Source of the DNA: Streptomyces sp. NRRL S-337
GTDB taxonomy: Bacteria > Actinomycetota > Actinomycetes > Streptomycetales > Streptomycetaceae
DNA length: 64,000 bases
Reading direction: 5' to 3'
NCBI RefSeq assembly: GCF_000720175.1
Contig: NZ_JOIX01000021.1
Coordinates: 1-64,000, forward strand
Part shown: positions 17,001 through 23,864 of the stretch, in pieces
Position numbering within the stretch: position 1 is the stretch's first letter
Layout: the number at the start of each line of letters is the position of its first letter
Position numbers and translations under genes: made by a program
The notes under the pieces: model-generated
What the model was told of the DNA's origin: nothing
Seen by the model: only the letters and a program-made list of their open reading frames with translations
The model's database searches: none

Positions 17001-18369
17001 CCCGCAGCGCCACCGCGAGGTCCTGGAAGTTGTCGGCGAACTCCGACCAGCCGTCGACCAGGAGGAACAGATCGCCCACCGGCTGGTCGGCGAGTTCGCC
17101 GCGGGCCCGCGCACCGCGGTACGCCTCGATGGAGTCGATCGACGGCAGCTGCCCGAACTGGTTCTCCCGCAGGGTGTTGAGCCAGACGGCGTGCGCCACC
17201 ATGCGGTGCACCTCGTCGGGGTTCTGCCGGTGGGCGATGCCGCGGACGTGCGGCAGGTGCGTCAGCCGGCGCAGTCCGCCGCCACCGAAGTCCAGGCAGT
17301 GGAACTCGACCTCGTGCGGGGTGTGCGTCAGGGCCAGCGAGGTCACCAGGGTCTGCAGCAGCAGCGTCTTGCCGCTGCGCGGACCGCCGGCCACCGCCAC
17401 ATGCCCGGCGCCTCCGGACAGATCCACGCAGTGGGTGCGGACCCGGCGGCCCTCCGTGCGGTGCGAGCGGCCGACCGGGGTGATCAGGCGGCCGCTGTCC
17501 CGCCAGCCCACCGCCGACAGCCCGCGCTCCTCGGTCACCACCAGCGGCGGCAGCAACTGGTCGAGCGTCGTCAGGGGAGAGGGGCCCTCGGTCTCCGTGA
17601 GGCTCGGGAACGGCCGGTGGGCGTGCGCGGCCGCCTTGGACAGCCGCAGCCGGCTGCCGCCCTGGATGTCGCTGCCGAAGAACGTCGGCTTCTGCTCGTG
17701 GGTACGGGCGACCACCTCGGCCACGTACTGGTACAGCTCCTGCGCCGTGACCCAGCCGTCCTCGTCGAGATCGGCCCGGCCCGTGGTGAGGCCGTCGATC
17801 ACCGCGCGGGTGAAGACCGAACTCCACTCGGCCGCGCCGGCTCCCGGGGTCTCGTCCTCCAGGGCCTCCTGGACGGAGTTGGCGGCGGTGATCACATAGC
17901 TGCCGCGGTCGACGAACTGCCGGGGGATGTCCTCGGCGTCCGCACCGCCCTTGGACGCACCGAACGCACCGGAGAAGCAGCAGTCCAGCAGGGCGATCTT
18001 CTGCTTGGCGCGGCTGTACTCCATCGACTCCTTGATGAACTCCGCCGAGACCGAGCTGGCCCGGACCATCTCGTGACTGGACTTGACGGTCGCGAAGTGC
18101 AGCCGCCCCCGGCCGTCCTTCAGCCCGTGGCAGGACAGGTAGACCAGGGCGAGGTCGACCCCGCGGGCCTGGAAGAGCCGCTCGACGGCCTCCTCGATGA
18201 CGGCCTTCGACTCGTCGACCAGCACCTGGACGAAATCGAACTGCCCGACGTCGGGGTCTTCGAGGAGCGCGGCCAGCTTCCGGGCGTCATGCACCGGCGA
18301 CCGCAGCTGGGGGAGCGAGTCGTCGAGATAGCGCTCGGTGGCGATGAGCAGGGCACGTCGTTCACCCAC
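14020..18369 (-). CDS. Caspase-like protease fused to four FtsK/EccC-type ATPase domains
   Basis: A 1449-aa fusion. Residues 1-250 are a C14 caspase-like domain with His81 (SCHG) and Cys131 (DCCFSG). Four P-loop modules follow: one at about 270-550 (Walker A GPRSGKT 329-335), one at about 575-865 (GSTGSGKS 642-649, Walker B VVDEF 753-757, ASQR 788-791), one at about 900-1185 (GPRSGKST 963-970) and one at about 1215-1449 (GESESGKSS 1248-1256, VDDYD 1344-1348). The last three match EccC domains D1, D2 and D3 of type VII secretion in order; the first is an extra D2-like copy. EccC transmembrane helices are absent, so the protein is predicted cytosolic. Only the D1-like module keeps a full Walker B Asp-Glu. 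It follows the EACC1-like gene by 51 nt. No ESX substrate or membrane gene is present. Confidence 0.93.
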   Translation of the reverse strand: MGERRALLIATERYLDDSLPQLRSPVHDARKLAALLEDPDVGQFDFVQVLVDESKAVIEEAVERLFQARGVDLALVYLSCHGLKDGRGRLHFATVKSSHEMVRASSVSAEFIKESMEYSRAKQKIALLDCCFSGAFGASKGGADAEDIPRQFVDRGSYVITAANSVQEALEDETPGAGAAEWSSVFTRAVIDGLTTGRADLDEDGWVTAQELYQYVAEVVARTHEQKPTFFGSDIQGGSRLRLSKAAAHAHRPFPSLTETEGPSPLTTLDQLLPPLVVTEERGLSAVGWRDSGRLITPVGRSHRTEGRRVRTHCVDLSGGAGHVAVAGGPRSGKTLLLQTLVTSLALTHTPHEVEFHCLDFGGGGLRRLTHLPHVRGIAHRQNPDEVHRMVAHAVWLNTLRENQFGQLPSIDSIEAYRGARARGELADQPVGDLFLLVDGWSEFADNFQDLAVALRGIGSTSLRHGVHLAVTTPHWSALPKSLLDVMLTRFELALSSPDESLVHPEPAARLTPATPGVALCTDRTEKRYVHIALPRTDGLTTVDDLATAAAALGQQARGGWSRSAADDIAPPVSRVADQLDFTQLMGIGDPGTFDAAQAWRPRTAQERLRVPIGIGPNGQPAVLDLKEAAQGGMGPHGLCVGSTGSGKSELLRTLVLALAVTHSSENLNFILADFKGGATFAGLSLLPHVAAVITNLADDTALIDRMRDAITGELQRRQELLRDAGNYPNVTAYENARAAGADLLPLPSLVLVVDEFSELLTARPNFIEMFIQIGRIGRSLGVHMLLASQRLEEGRLRGLDTHLSYRIGLRTFSAAESRAAIGVPDAYHLPSAPGSGLLRYDGDVMARFKAAYVSGVHRPPGGTSDPPDALADTVLDVLVQRMEGQGPAAHQVWLPPLDESPTVDQLLPPLTVTPARGLHAEVFTPGTLMVPAGVVDKPYEQRRDVRYLDFSGAAGHGLFVGGPRSGKSTALRSVIAAFALTHTPREVQFYCVDFGGGGLLDVEGLPHVGTVASRLDADKVRRTISEIAGLLDRREEFFRSHSLDTMATYRKRRAAGHFPDEACGDVFLVLDGWSSFRSDHEELEPAVLDIAGRGLGLGVHLLLGANRYTEIRPALRDLLLNRVELRLGDPLESEVDRRQAENVPIGRPGRGLSPERDHFLAALPRLDGHPDPDTLGEALSDLVSAVRTHWNGPAAPPVRMLPALLAVDALPRPGEGPATGIPFALDEATLAPVRLDFETDPLLVVYGESESGKSSLLRLLARQIAERHPTERALLVVADYRRSLLGDVPERHVSHYCGMAPQLKEVIAGLAGSLSRRMPGPDVTPEQLRKRSWYDLPDAFVLVDDYDLVATSSGNPLQPLLEYLPFARDLGLRLILARSSSGAGRASFEPVMQRTLELGAQGLLLSGDPGEGHLVGNHRARQLPPGRALFVNRKREARLVQTAWSPPS

Positions 18370-18420
18370 CCGATCCTCCCGCGCTCACCGCCGCCCGGGC
18401 GACGGCATGGTGACGAACCA

Positions 18421-18876
18421 TCAGGCGCCCTCCGCCGACCCCTCAAGGGCCGCCGGCGTGGACGGTTCCGACAGCGGTGCGGTGCCCGCGCCCGGCCCGT
18501 CGTCGGCGGCCAGCGCCTGGATCCAGGCCTCCACCACCGCCTCCTGCGTCTTCTTCGACACCCCTTCGATCTCCAGCCGCCGCTCCCCGCTGACCAGCAC
18601 GGCCTTGCGGGCCCCGCTGCGCTTGATCCAGTCCCGCACCACGAGCGTCAGGGACCGCAGCGCGGCGACCGAGAACCCGCCGCTGACCACCACCGTCGTG
18701 AGTGACGACACCACCCCGCTCTTGCCGCCCACCGCCCCGGGCTCCTGCCCGCGCGCCACATCGGGCAGATCCAGCGCCAGCAACTCCTCCAGGAGCCCTC
18801 GCGTCAGTTCGTCGAGTTCCTGCGCATCGGCGTCCTCGTCGTGCACGACGACGGTGACGTCCCCCGTGATCGTCAT
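18421..18876 (-). CDS. EACC1-like (effector-associated constant component) protein
   Basis: A 151-aa protein resembling EACC1, a small conserved partner found beside effector genes such as caspases in actinobacterial conflict systems. Supporting features are a DVTVVVHDEDAD opening strand, the LLEELLALDLPDVA helix, a glycine-rich turn, a central hydrophobic helix and a WIKRSGARKAVLVSGERRLEIEG-like C-terminal strand pair, with a disordered acidic/proline tail (about 125-151). RBS GGAAGGG precedes the ATG by 7 nt, and a minus-strand TAGAAT (18901-18906) may be the -10. It is the first gene of the pair with the caspase-EccC fusion. Family assignment is by pattern, not by search. Confidence 0.75.
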   Translation of the reverse strand: MTITGDVTVVVHDEDADAQELDELTRGLLEELLALDLPDVARGQEPGAVGGKSGVVSSLTTVVVSGGFSVAALRSLTLVVRDWIKRSGARKAVLVSGERRLEIEGVSKKTQEAVVEAWIQALAADDGPGAGTAPLSEPSTPAALEGSAEGA

Positions 18877-19039
18877 GAGCCACCCTTCCCGTTGCTGCGG
18901 ATTCTAGAGGCAGCAGCAGCGCCGTGTGAGACGACTGGGGGACCCAACTCGGTTGCAGGTCAGGAAGGTTGGTGAGGTGCGGGGTCGGATCGGGGACGTG
19001 GTCCCCGCGGCCCGCCCGCGGAGGTGGTCCCCGGAGCGC

Positions 19040-19579
19040 TCAGCGGCAGAGGGCGTCGATGTCCTCACAGAAGGTGGGGAACTCCGCGTCGGCCTCCTCG
19101 ATGATCTGCTCGGCCGTCCGGCGCGGGGAGGTCGCATACCGCTCGGCGAGGGCGGCCAGGGCCGGGTCCGGGCGCGCGTCGCGGTCGAACACCACGGCCT
19201 CCACCGGCCCCAAGCCGTCGGCCAGCACCCACAGGAACCCGGACAGGTCCCCGGCCACCACGCCGCACTCGCCCTCCGAGCCCAGGAACACCACGGGCTG
19301 TTCGGCGAGCGGACGCCCCGGGCGGGCGGACCATATGGCGGCCCGGCCGCCCGTACCGTCCCTTCCGAAGAACCGGAAGGCGTCCCCGTCGAGTTCGTCG
19401 TTGCCGGTCCAGTGACGCAGCCAGTCGGTGGTCTCCTCGGCCGAGGCGAACGCGTCGAACGGCTCGAAGTCGACGCCCTCGCCGTCGTCGCCGAAGTCGA
19501 AGTCGGCCTTGGCCACTTCGGCGAGCGCGGGCGGGAAACGGCGGTCATCGCCGGGGATCTCCTGCACGATCACGTTCAT
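19040..19579 (-). CDS. SUKH/SMI1-KNR4-like protein
   Basis: A 179-aa protein with the SUKH-type core: FRFFGRDGTGGRAAIW, then a PVVFLGSEGE strand pair and DLSGFLWVLADGL, matching the family pattern of glycine-rich strand, PVVFL and FLxxL helix. SUKH proteins are often immunity proteins against polymorphic toxins, though many Streptomyces copies are stand-alone. ATG 19579 was chosen because TAGCTT (minus strand, 19586-19591) ends 6 nt upstream, a leaderless arrangement. It lies upstream of and co-directional with the EACC1/caspase pair, 163 nt away, so it could belong to the same system. Confidence 0.72.
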   Translation of the reverse strand: MNVIVQEIPGDDRRFPPALAEVAKADFDFGDDGEGVDFEPFDAFASAEETTDWLRHWTGNDELDGDAFRFFGRDGTGGRAAIWSARPGRPLAEQPVVFLGSEGECGVVAGDLSGFLWVLADGLGPVEAVVFDRDARPDPALAALAERYATSPRRTAEQIIEEADAEFPTFCEDIDALCR

Positions 19580-19671
19580 GGTCACAAGCTAACCGCTGCC
19601 ACTGACAATGCCGGCCGGGCTCCTGGTCGCGCCCGTAGGGGCACGACCAGGAGCCCGAGGCACCGGCCGGA

Positions 19672-20373
19672 TCAGTGCTGCTGTGCCTTGCGGCGGCGGA
19701 ACACCAGGTAGCCGCCGCCCGCCACGAACAGGGCGGCAGCGGCCGACAGCGGACCGACGGGCGCGCCGTTACCGGTCTCGGCCAGGTCGCCGCTCTGCGC
19801 GGAGCGGGACGGCGACGGCGACGGCGCGGCGGACGCGGCCGCCGAGGACGTCGGGGTGGTGCCCGCGGGGGCGGAGGAGGTCGGCGAGGCGCTCGGCTTG
19901 GTGGCCGGCCCGCCCGCGGTGGCGGACGCCGACGGCTTGCCGGCGCCGGGCCCGCCGGCGTCCTTGCAGTCGGTCCAGAAGACCTTGTGCTTGGCCCGGC
20001 CGTGCTCGCCGGCGAAGTTCCAGAACAGCTTGTAGTGGCCGTCGGGCAGGGACAGGTCCTGCGTCCGGCCGTGTCCCTCGCCGTCCAGCGTCAGGGAACC
20101 GGACGTGACCGTCTCCCCCTTGGTGTGGGCGGTCGGGGCCCAGGCCTCGATGTGCCAGTCGACCTGCTGGGCACCGTCGAAGCCGAAGGAGTCGAGGTAG
20201 AAGGTGCAGACGTGCGGTTCGTTCTTGCGGAGTTCGACGCCGGTCTTGGCGTCGTGGATCTTCACGGTGCCGTTGTCGCCGGGCGGCGCGGCGTAAGCGG
20301 AAGGGGCGGTCAGCAGGGCCGCGGCCACGGCGGCCGTGAGCGAGCCTGCGGAAACAAGCGGGCGCATGGGCAT
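19672..20373 (-). CDS. LAETG-anchored cell-surface protein
   Basis: A 233-aa secreted protein. It has an N-terminal signal peptide ending APSAYAA (about 1-29), a beta-rich extracellular domain with three cysteines (about 30-136), a long Ser/Ala/Pro/Thr-rich stalk (about 140-194) and a C-terminal sorting signal LAETG (197-201), hydrophobic segment and RRRK tail. The LAxTG form points to class E sortases of Streptomyces, which attach proteins to peptidoglycan. The function of the globular domain was not recognised. Confidence 0.85.
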   Translation of the reverse strand: MPMRPLVSAGSLTAAVAAALLTAPSAYAAPPGDNGTVKIHDAKTGVELRKNEPHVCTFYLDSFGFDGAQQVDWHIEAWAPTAHTKGETVTSGSLTLDGEGHGRTQDLSLPDGHYKLFWNFAGEHGRAKHKVFWTDCKDAGGPGAGKPSASATAGGPATKPSASPTSSAPAGTTPTSSAAASAAPSPSPSRSAQSGDLAETGNGAPVGPLSAAAALFVAGGGYLVFRRRKAQQH

Positions 20374-20574
20374 TCCAACGGTAAAAGGGGAACGTTGCCG
20401 TGGGGGGCGGCTCAGCTTCCTGGGGACCTCAGGAACCCGTCAAGGCGCCTCACGTCACTTATGCCATCCGATGTCTCTCTCATCCCCATAGGTCTCGCAT
20501 AACAATTGGGTATGCGCCCGCCGGACGCGTGCCGGACGCGTGCCGAACGCGCCGGGCGCCCGGTGCGCGGGGGC

Positions 20575-21546
20575 TCAGGACGCCGAGGCGTAGCGCTCCG
20601 CCAGTACGGCCACGGCCCGGGCCATCGCCTGCCGCAGCCCGGCCGGGCCCAGCACCTCCGCCTCCCTGCCCAGCCGGAGGAGATCGCTCACTGCGACGGC
20701 CTCCCCCTCGACCGCCATCTCCACCTCCACCCAGCCGTCCCCGTCCGGCGGCTCCGCGCTCTCCAGGGCCCGGGTACCGAGCGCACCGAACTGCATGGGC
20801 AGCAGCCGCTGCGCCCGGGGGGAGATCCGCAGCCGGGCCGTGCCCTGGTGGAGCGCGGCCTCCAGCCGCCGGGAGGACTCCTCCCAATAGGCGGCCAGAT
20901 CGAACCCGGCCGGCCGCTCGAAGACCTCGTCGGTGAGATCGACCGCCAGGAGCCGCGACACCCGGTACGTCCGCACCGTCCCGTCCGCCCGCGCCACCAG
21001 GTACCAGAGCCCGGCCTTGAGGACGATGCCGAGCGGGTGCAGCTCCCGGTGCACCTCACCGCCCCAACGCCGGTAGTGCGCACGGAGGATGCGCTGTTCC
21101 CACACCGCCTGGGCGACCGGCGCCAGATGCGGTACCGGATCGGCGTCCCGGAACCACGCCGGTGCGTCCAGGTGGAACCGGTCCTGGATGCGCCGGGTGC
21201 TGTCCGCCGCATCCGCCGGGAGCGCCGCCTGCAACTTCAGCTGAGCGGTCGCCAGCACGGCCCCGAGACCCAGATCGCGCGCCGGCCCCGGCATTCCGGC
21301 GAGGAACAGCGCGCCCGCCTCGGCGTCGGTGAGCCCGGTCAGCCGGGTGCGGTACCCGTCCATCAGGCGGTACCCGCCGGTGGGTCCGCGGTCGACGCAC
21401 ACCGGTACGCCCGACGTGATCAGCGCCTCGACGTCCCGGTAGACCGTACGGACCGACACCTCCAGTTCCGCGGCGAGTTCGGGAGCGGTCATCCGCCCAC
21501 GATTCTGGAGCAGCAACAGCAGGGAGAGGAGCCGGTCGGCGCGCAT
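20575..21546 (-). CDS. WYL-domain transcriptional regulator (YafY-like)
   Basis: A 323-aa regulator: N-terminal winged helix with the RTVYRDVEAL recognition helix (about 1-60), a WYL domain (about 135-220, with LWYLVARADG) and a C-terminal WCX domain. WYL domains sense ligands, in some cases nucleic acids. It is divergent from the DUF3224 gene across a perfect 12-bp inverted repeat (21572-21600), its likely operator. Pairing of this regulator class with a DUF3224 gene suggests it represses that gene and itself. Confidence 0.9.
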   Translation of the reverse strand: MRADRLLSLLLLLQNRGRMTAPELAAELEVSVRTVYRDVEALITSGVPVCVDRGPTGGYRLMDGYRTRLTGLTDAEAGALFLAGMPGPARDLGLGAVLATAQLKLQAALPADAADSTRRIQDRFHLDAPAWFRDADPVPHLAPVAQAVWEQRILRAHYRRWGGEVHRELHPLGIVLKAGLWYLVARADGTVRTYRVSRLLAVDLTDEVFERPAGFDLAAYWEESSRRLEAALHQGTARLRISPRAQRLLPMQFGALGTRALESAEPPDGDGWVEVEMAVEGEAVAVSDLLRLGREAEVLGPAGLRQAMARAVAVLAERYASAS

Positions 21547-21571
21547 GGGGCCATTGTCCCGTGGTCCTCCG

Positions 21572-21600
21572 CCGTACCTGACAGAAGGTGTCAGGTACGG
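21572..21600. promoter_or_regulatory. Operator: perfect 12-bp inverted repeat
   Basis: CCGTACCTGACA, a 5-nt spacer GAAGG, then TGTCAGGTACGG. It lies 26 nt upstream of the WYL regulator start and 63 nt upstream of the DUF3224 start, the expected place for a shared operator. Confidence 0.8.
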
Positions 21601-21662
21601 GTCCGATGATGGTCATCCACCGCAGGCACGAGCTTGTGCCGCCGGCCGAACAGAGGACCACC

Positions 21663-22070
21663 ATGCCCACGCAGACCACCGGCCACTTCACCTTCGCCAA
21701 CTGGGAGGAGCGCACGGTCGGCCGGAGCGAGACCAGCCCGAAGCTCGCCCACGCCTCCGTCACCAACGCCTTCTCCGGCGGCATCGAGGCCGCCGACACC
21801 GACTGCGAGTACACCATCGTCTACGTCACCGAGAAGACCGGCACCTTCACCGGCATGCAGGTCCTGGCCGGCCGGCTCGACGGGCGTGAGGGCACCTTCG
21901 TGGTCGAGGAGCGGGGCTCGTTCGAGCCCGACGGGGCGGTGCACTGCACCTTCGAGGTCGTACCGGGCGCGGCCACCGGCGAACTGACCGGACTGAGCGG
22001 AACCGGCAGCTACACCGCCAAGCCGGGTGCCCCCTCCGTCGCGTACACCTTCCGCTACGACCTGGGCTGA
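21663..22070 (+). CDS. DUF3224 family protein
   Basis: A 135-aa DUF3224 protein predicted to be a small beta-barrel similar to allene-oxide-cyclase-type lipocalins. It has alternating strands throughout (FTFANWEERT, CEYTIVYV, GTFVVEERGSF, CTFEVVPGA) and a GTGSY turn before the last strand. The biochemical role is unknown. ATG 21663 was chosen for AGAGGA just upstream and because the domain begins at once. It is probably controlled by the divergent WYL regulator. Confidence 0.87.
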   Translation: MPTQTTGHFTFANWEERTVGRSETSPKLAHASVTNAFSGGIEAADTDCEYTIVYVTEKTGTFTGMQVLAGRLDGREGTFVVEERGSFEPDGAVHCTFEVVPGAATGELTGLSGTGSYTAKPGAPSVAYTFRYDLG

Positions 22071-22178
22071 CCACGGGCCGCCGGGCGAGGGCGGACCCGC
22101 CGCACCGCTGATTACCGGACATCACCATGTGCCGGAAACGCCCTCCCCAACTCCCCACTCACCAAGCAGACTTGGCGC

Positions 22179-22226
22179 ACGAACAACGAACAACGAACAA
22201 CGAACAACGAACAGCGAACAGCGAAG
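22179..22226. repeat. Heptameric tandem repeat (ACGAACA)n
   Basis: Five copies of ACGAACA (22179-22213), one GCGAACA, and a partial GCGAAG. It lies in the 5' region of the secreted beta-propeller gene, 54 nt before its start. Seven-bp arrays change length easily by slippage. Confidence 0.9.
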
Positions 22227-22280
22227 ATCGACCAGCGGCAAACGATGAACGGGCGAGCAGGCGAGCGGAAGGCAGCGAGG

Positions 22281-23234
22281 ATGGGGCGTCGTGGGAGCGC
22301 GGCGGTCGCGGTGACGGTGCTGTTGTCCGGGCTGCTGCTCGGCGGTGCGCAACCGCCGGCGGCGGCATCCGGGCGGCACGCACCGGGGGCTACATCCGCA
22401 CAGCCGTGCGGCGCGCGGACGCATGTCGAGGTCTTCCGGCCGGGCGGCATACCGCTCCTGGACTGGCGGGAGAACCTGGCCTTCGACGGGCACGGCACCC
22501 TCTGGGTCTCCCACGTCACCCAGCACCGGGTCGAGGGCTACGCCCCCGGCGGCACGCTCAAGGTCACCCTCCCGGTCAACGGCCCCGGCGGCATCCGGCG
22601 CGGCCCGGACGGCCTCATGTACGTCAACTACGGCGTGAATCCGCTGACCACGGGCCTGGGGAGCGGCATCCTGCGCTTCGACCCGGCCGCCGCCCGCCCC
22701 AGGGCCGAGCGGGTCGTGGACGGGCTGTCCGGCATCAACGGCCAGGCCGTCGATGCCGCCGGCAACCTCTACGTCAGCCGCGAACTTGCCACCGGGGTCC
22801 TCAAGTTCCGCCCGGACGGGACCCCGGACGAGCGGTGGACGCGGGCCGCCTCCGTCTTCGGCACCAACGGCCTGGAGATCGTCGGCGACCAGCTCTACGC
22901 GAGCGTCCTCACCAGCACCGCGTCGCCGATCGTCCGCATCCCCTTGAAGGACCCGGCCCGCCACACCACGGTCACCGAGCTGAGCCGCCACCCCTGGGAC
23001 GCCAAGCTCCTCGACGACCTCACGTCGTTCCGGGGCGATCTGGTCGTCGCGTCGTTCCGTGCCGGGGAACTCCTCCGGGTGGACCCGGTCACCGGCCGGT
23101 CCTGCGTCCTGGTGAGCGGTCTGCGGATGCCCACCAGTGTCCGCGTGCCCCTCGGCTTCGGCACGCACGATCCGCGCCACGAGCTGTTCGTCGTCGAGGC
23201 CTCGGGCCGCATCGTCAGCGTGCGGATCGCCTGA
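22281..23234 (+). CDS. Secreted SMP-30/NHL-type beta-propeller protein
   Basis: A 317-aa exported protein with a signal peptide (about 1-30, ending PPAAA) and a beta-propeller built of repeated motifs such as NLAFDGHGTLWVSH, GPDGLMYVNYG, AAGNLYVSREL and GDQLYASVL. These resemble SMP-30/gluconolactonase or NHL repeats. Such proteins include lactonases and streptogramin lyases; no catalytic residues can be named here. ATG 22281 was chosen because GGAAGG lies upstream and it gives a clean signal peptide; ATG 22245 would add 12 hydrophilic residues. Confidence 0.78.
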   Translation: MGRRGSAAVAVTVLLSGLLLGGAQPPAAASGRHAPGATSAQPCGARTHVEVFRPGGIPLLDWRENLAFDGHGTLWVSHVTQHRVEGYAPGGTLKVTLPVNGPGGIRRGPDGLMYVNYGVNPLTTGLGSGILRFDPAAARPRAERVVDGLSGINGQAVDAAGNLYVSRELATGVLKFRPDGTPDERWTRAASVFGTNGLEIVGDQLYASVLTSTASPIVRIPLKDPARHTTVTELSRHPWDAKLLDDLTSFRGDLVVASFRAGELLRVDPVTGRSCVLVSGLRMPTSVRVPLGFGTHDPRHELFVVEASGRIVSVRIA

Positions 23235-23297
23235 CGGGCGTTATCAGCTGCAAGCAATGTGCAACAAGGGTCGCCCAGGGTAGGCCCGGCCGGATGG

Positions 23298-23356
23298 AAA
23301 AACCGCACCCGGACCGCCATGGGCGCCCTGCTGGGCGTCGTGCGGACCGGGTGCGG
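23298..23356 (-). terminator. Intrinsic terminator for the leftward DUF5997 gene
   Basis: CCGCACCCGG (23303-23312) pairs with CCGGGTGCGG (23347-23356). On the minus strand the stem is followed by five T (plus-strand A 23298-23302). The loop contains a further small hairpin. Confidence 0.75.
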
Positions 23357-23409
23357 ACAGATGGGTGGGGCGACCCTCAAGAGCGCGGGTCAGGCCCCCT
23401 GGGCAAGCC

Positions 23410-23805
23410 TCAGGCCTGCTTCTTCTTCTCGTCCTGGAGGTGCTTCTCCTTGACGCGCTGCGCTTCCTTGCGGACGTCGGCCTGGGTGGCGCGCTCCCGC
23501 TCCAGCCACTCGGGACGCTCCTCCTTCAGCGCGTCGATCTGCTCCGTGGTGAGCGCCTCGGTGATGCCGCCACGGGCGAGACCGGAGATCGAGATGCCCA
23601 GCTTCGCCGCGACCACGGGCCGGGGGTGCGGGCCGTTGCGCCGCAGCTCCCGCAGCCACTTGGGCGGATCGGCCTGCAAGGCGTTCAGCTCGGCGCGCGA
23701 GACGACGCCCTCCTGGAACTCGGCGGGGGTGGCCTCGAGGTACACACCCAGCTTCTTCGCCGCGGTGGCGGGCTTCATCGTCTGGGTGGTTTGGTGCGAC
23801 GTCAT
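23410..23805 (-). CDS. DUF5997 family protein
   Basis: A 131-aa soluble, helical, charged protein matching DUF5997. It opens KPATAAKKLGVYLEATPAEFQ, has a helix-turn-helix-like stretch (VVAAKLGISISGLAR, about 70-84) and ends in a highly charged coiled-coil-like tail. No function is established. ATG 23805 was chosen because TATCCT (minus strand) ends 7 nt upstream. It is divergent from the LysR-effector-domain gene, with 59 nt between the starts. Confidence 0.8.
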   Translation of the reverse strand: MTSHQTTQTMKPATAAKKLGVYLEATPAEFQEGVVSRAELNALQADPPKWLRELRRNGPHPRPVVAAKLGISISGLARGGITEALTTEQIDALKEERPEWLERERATQADVRKEAQRVKEKHLQDEKKKQA

Positions 23806-23864
23806 GCAGCCAAGGATATCGAGCGTATGCGCTACCGCCGACCACGACCGGTTACCCTGGCGGC

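Noticed and set aside
14020..18369. A type VII secretion (ESX) locus
   Set aside because: Only EccC-like ATPase modules are present, fused to a caspase and without membrane helices. No WXG100, EccB, EccD, EccE or mycosin gene is in the window.
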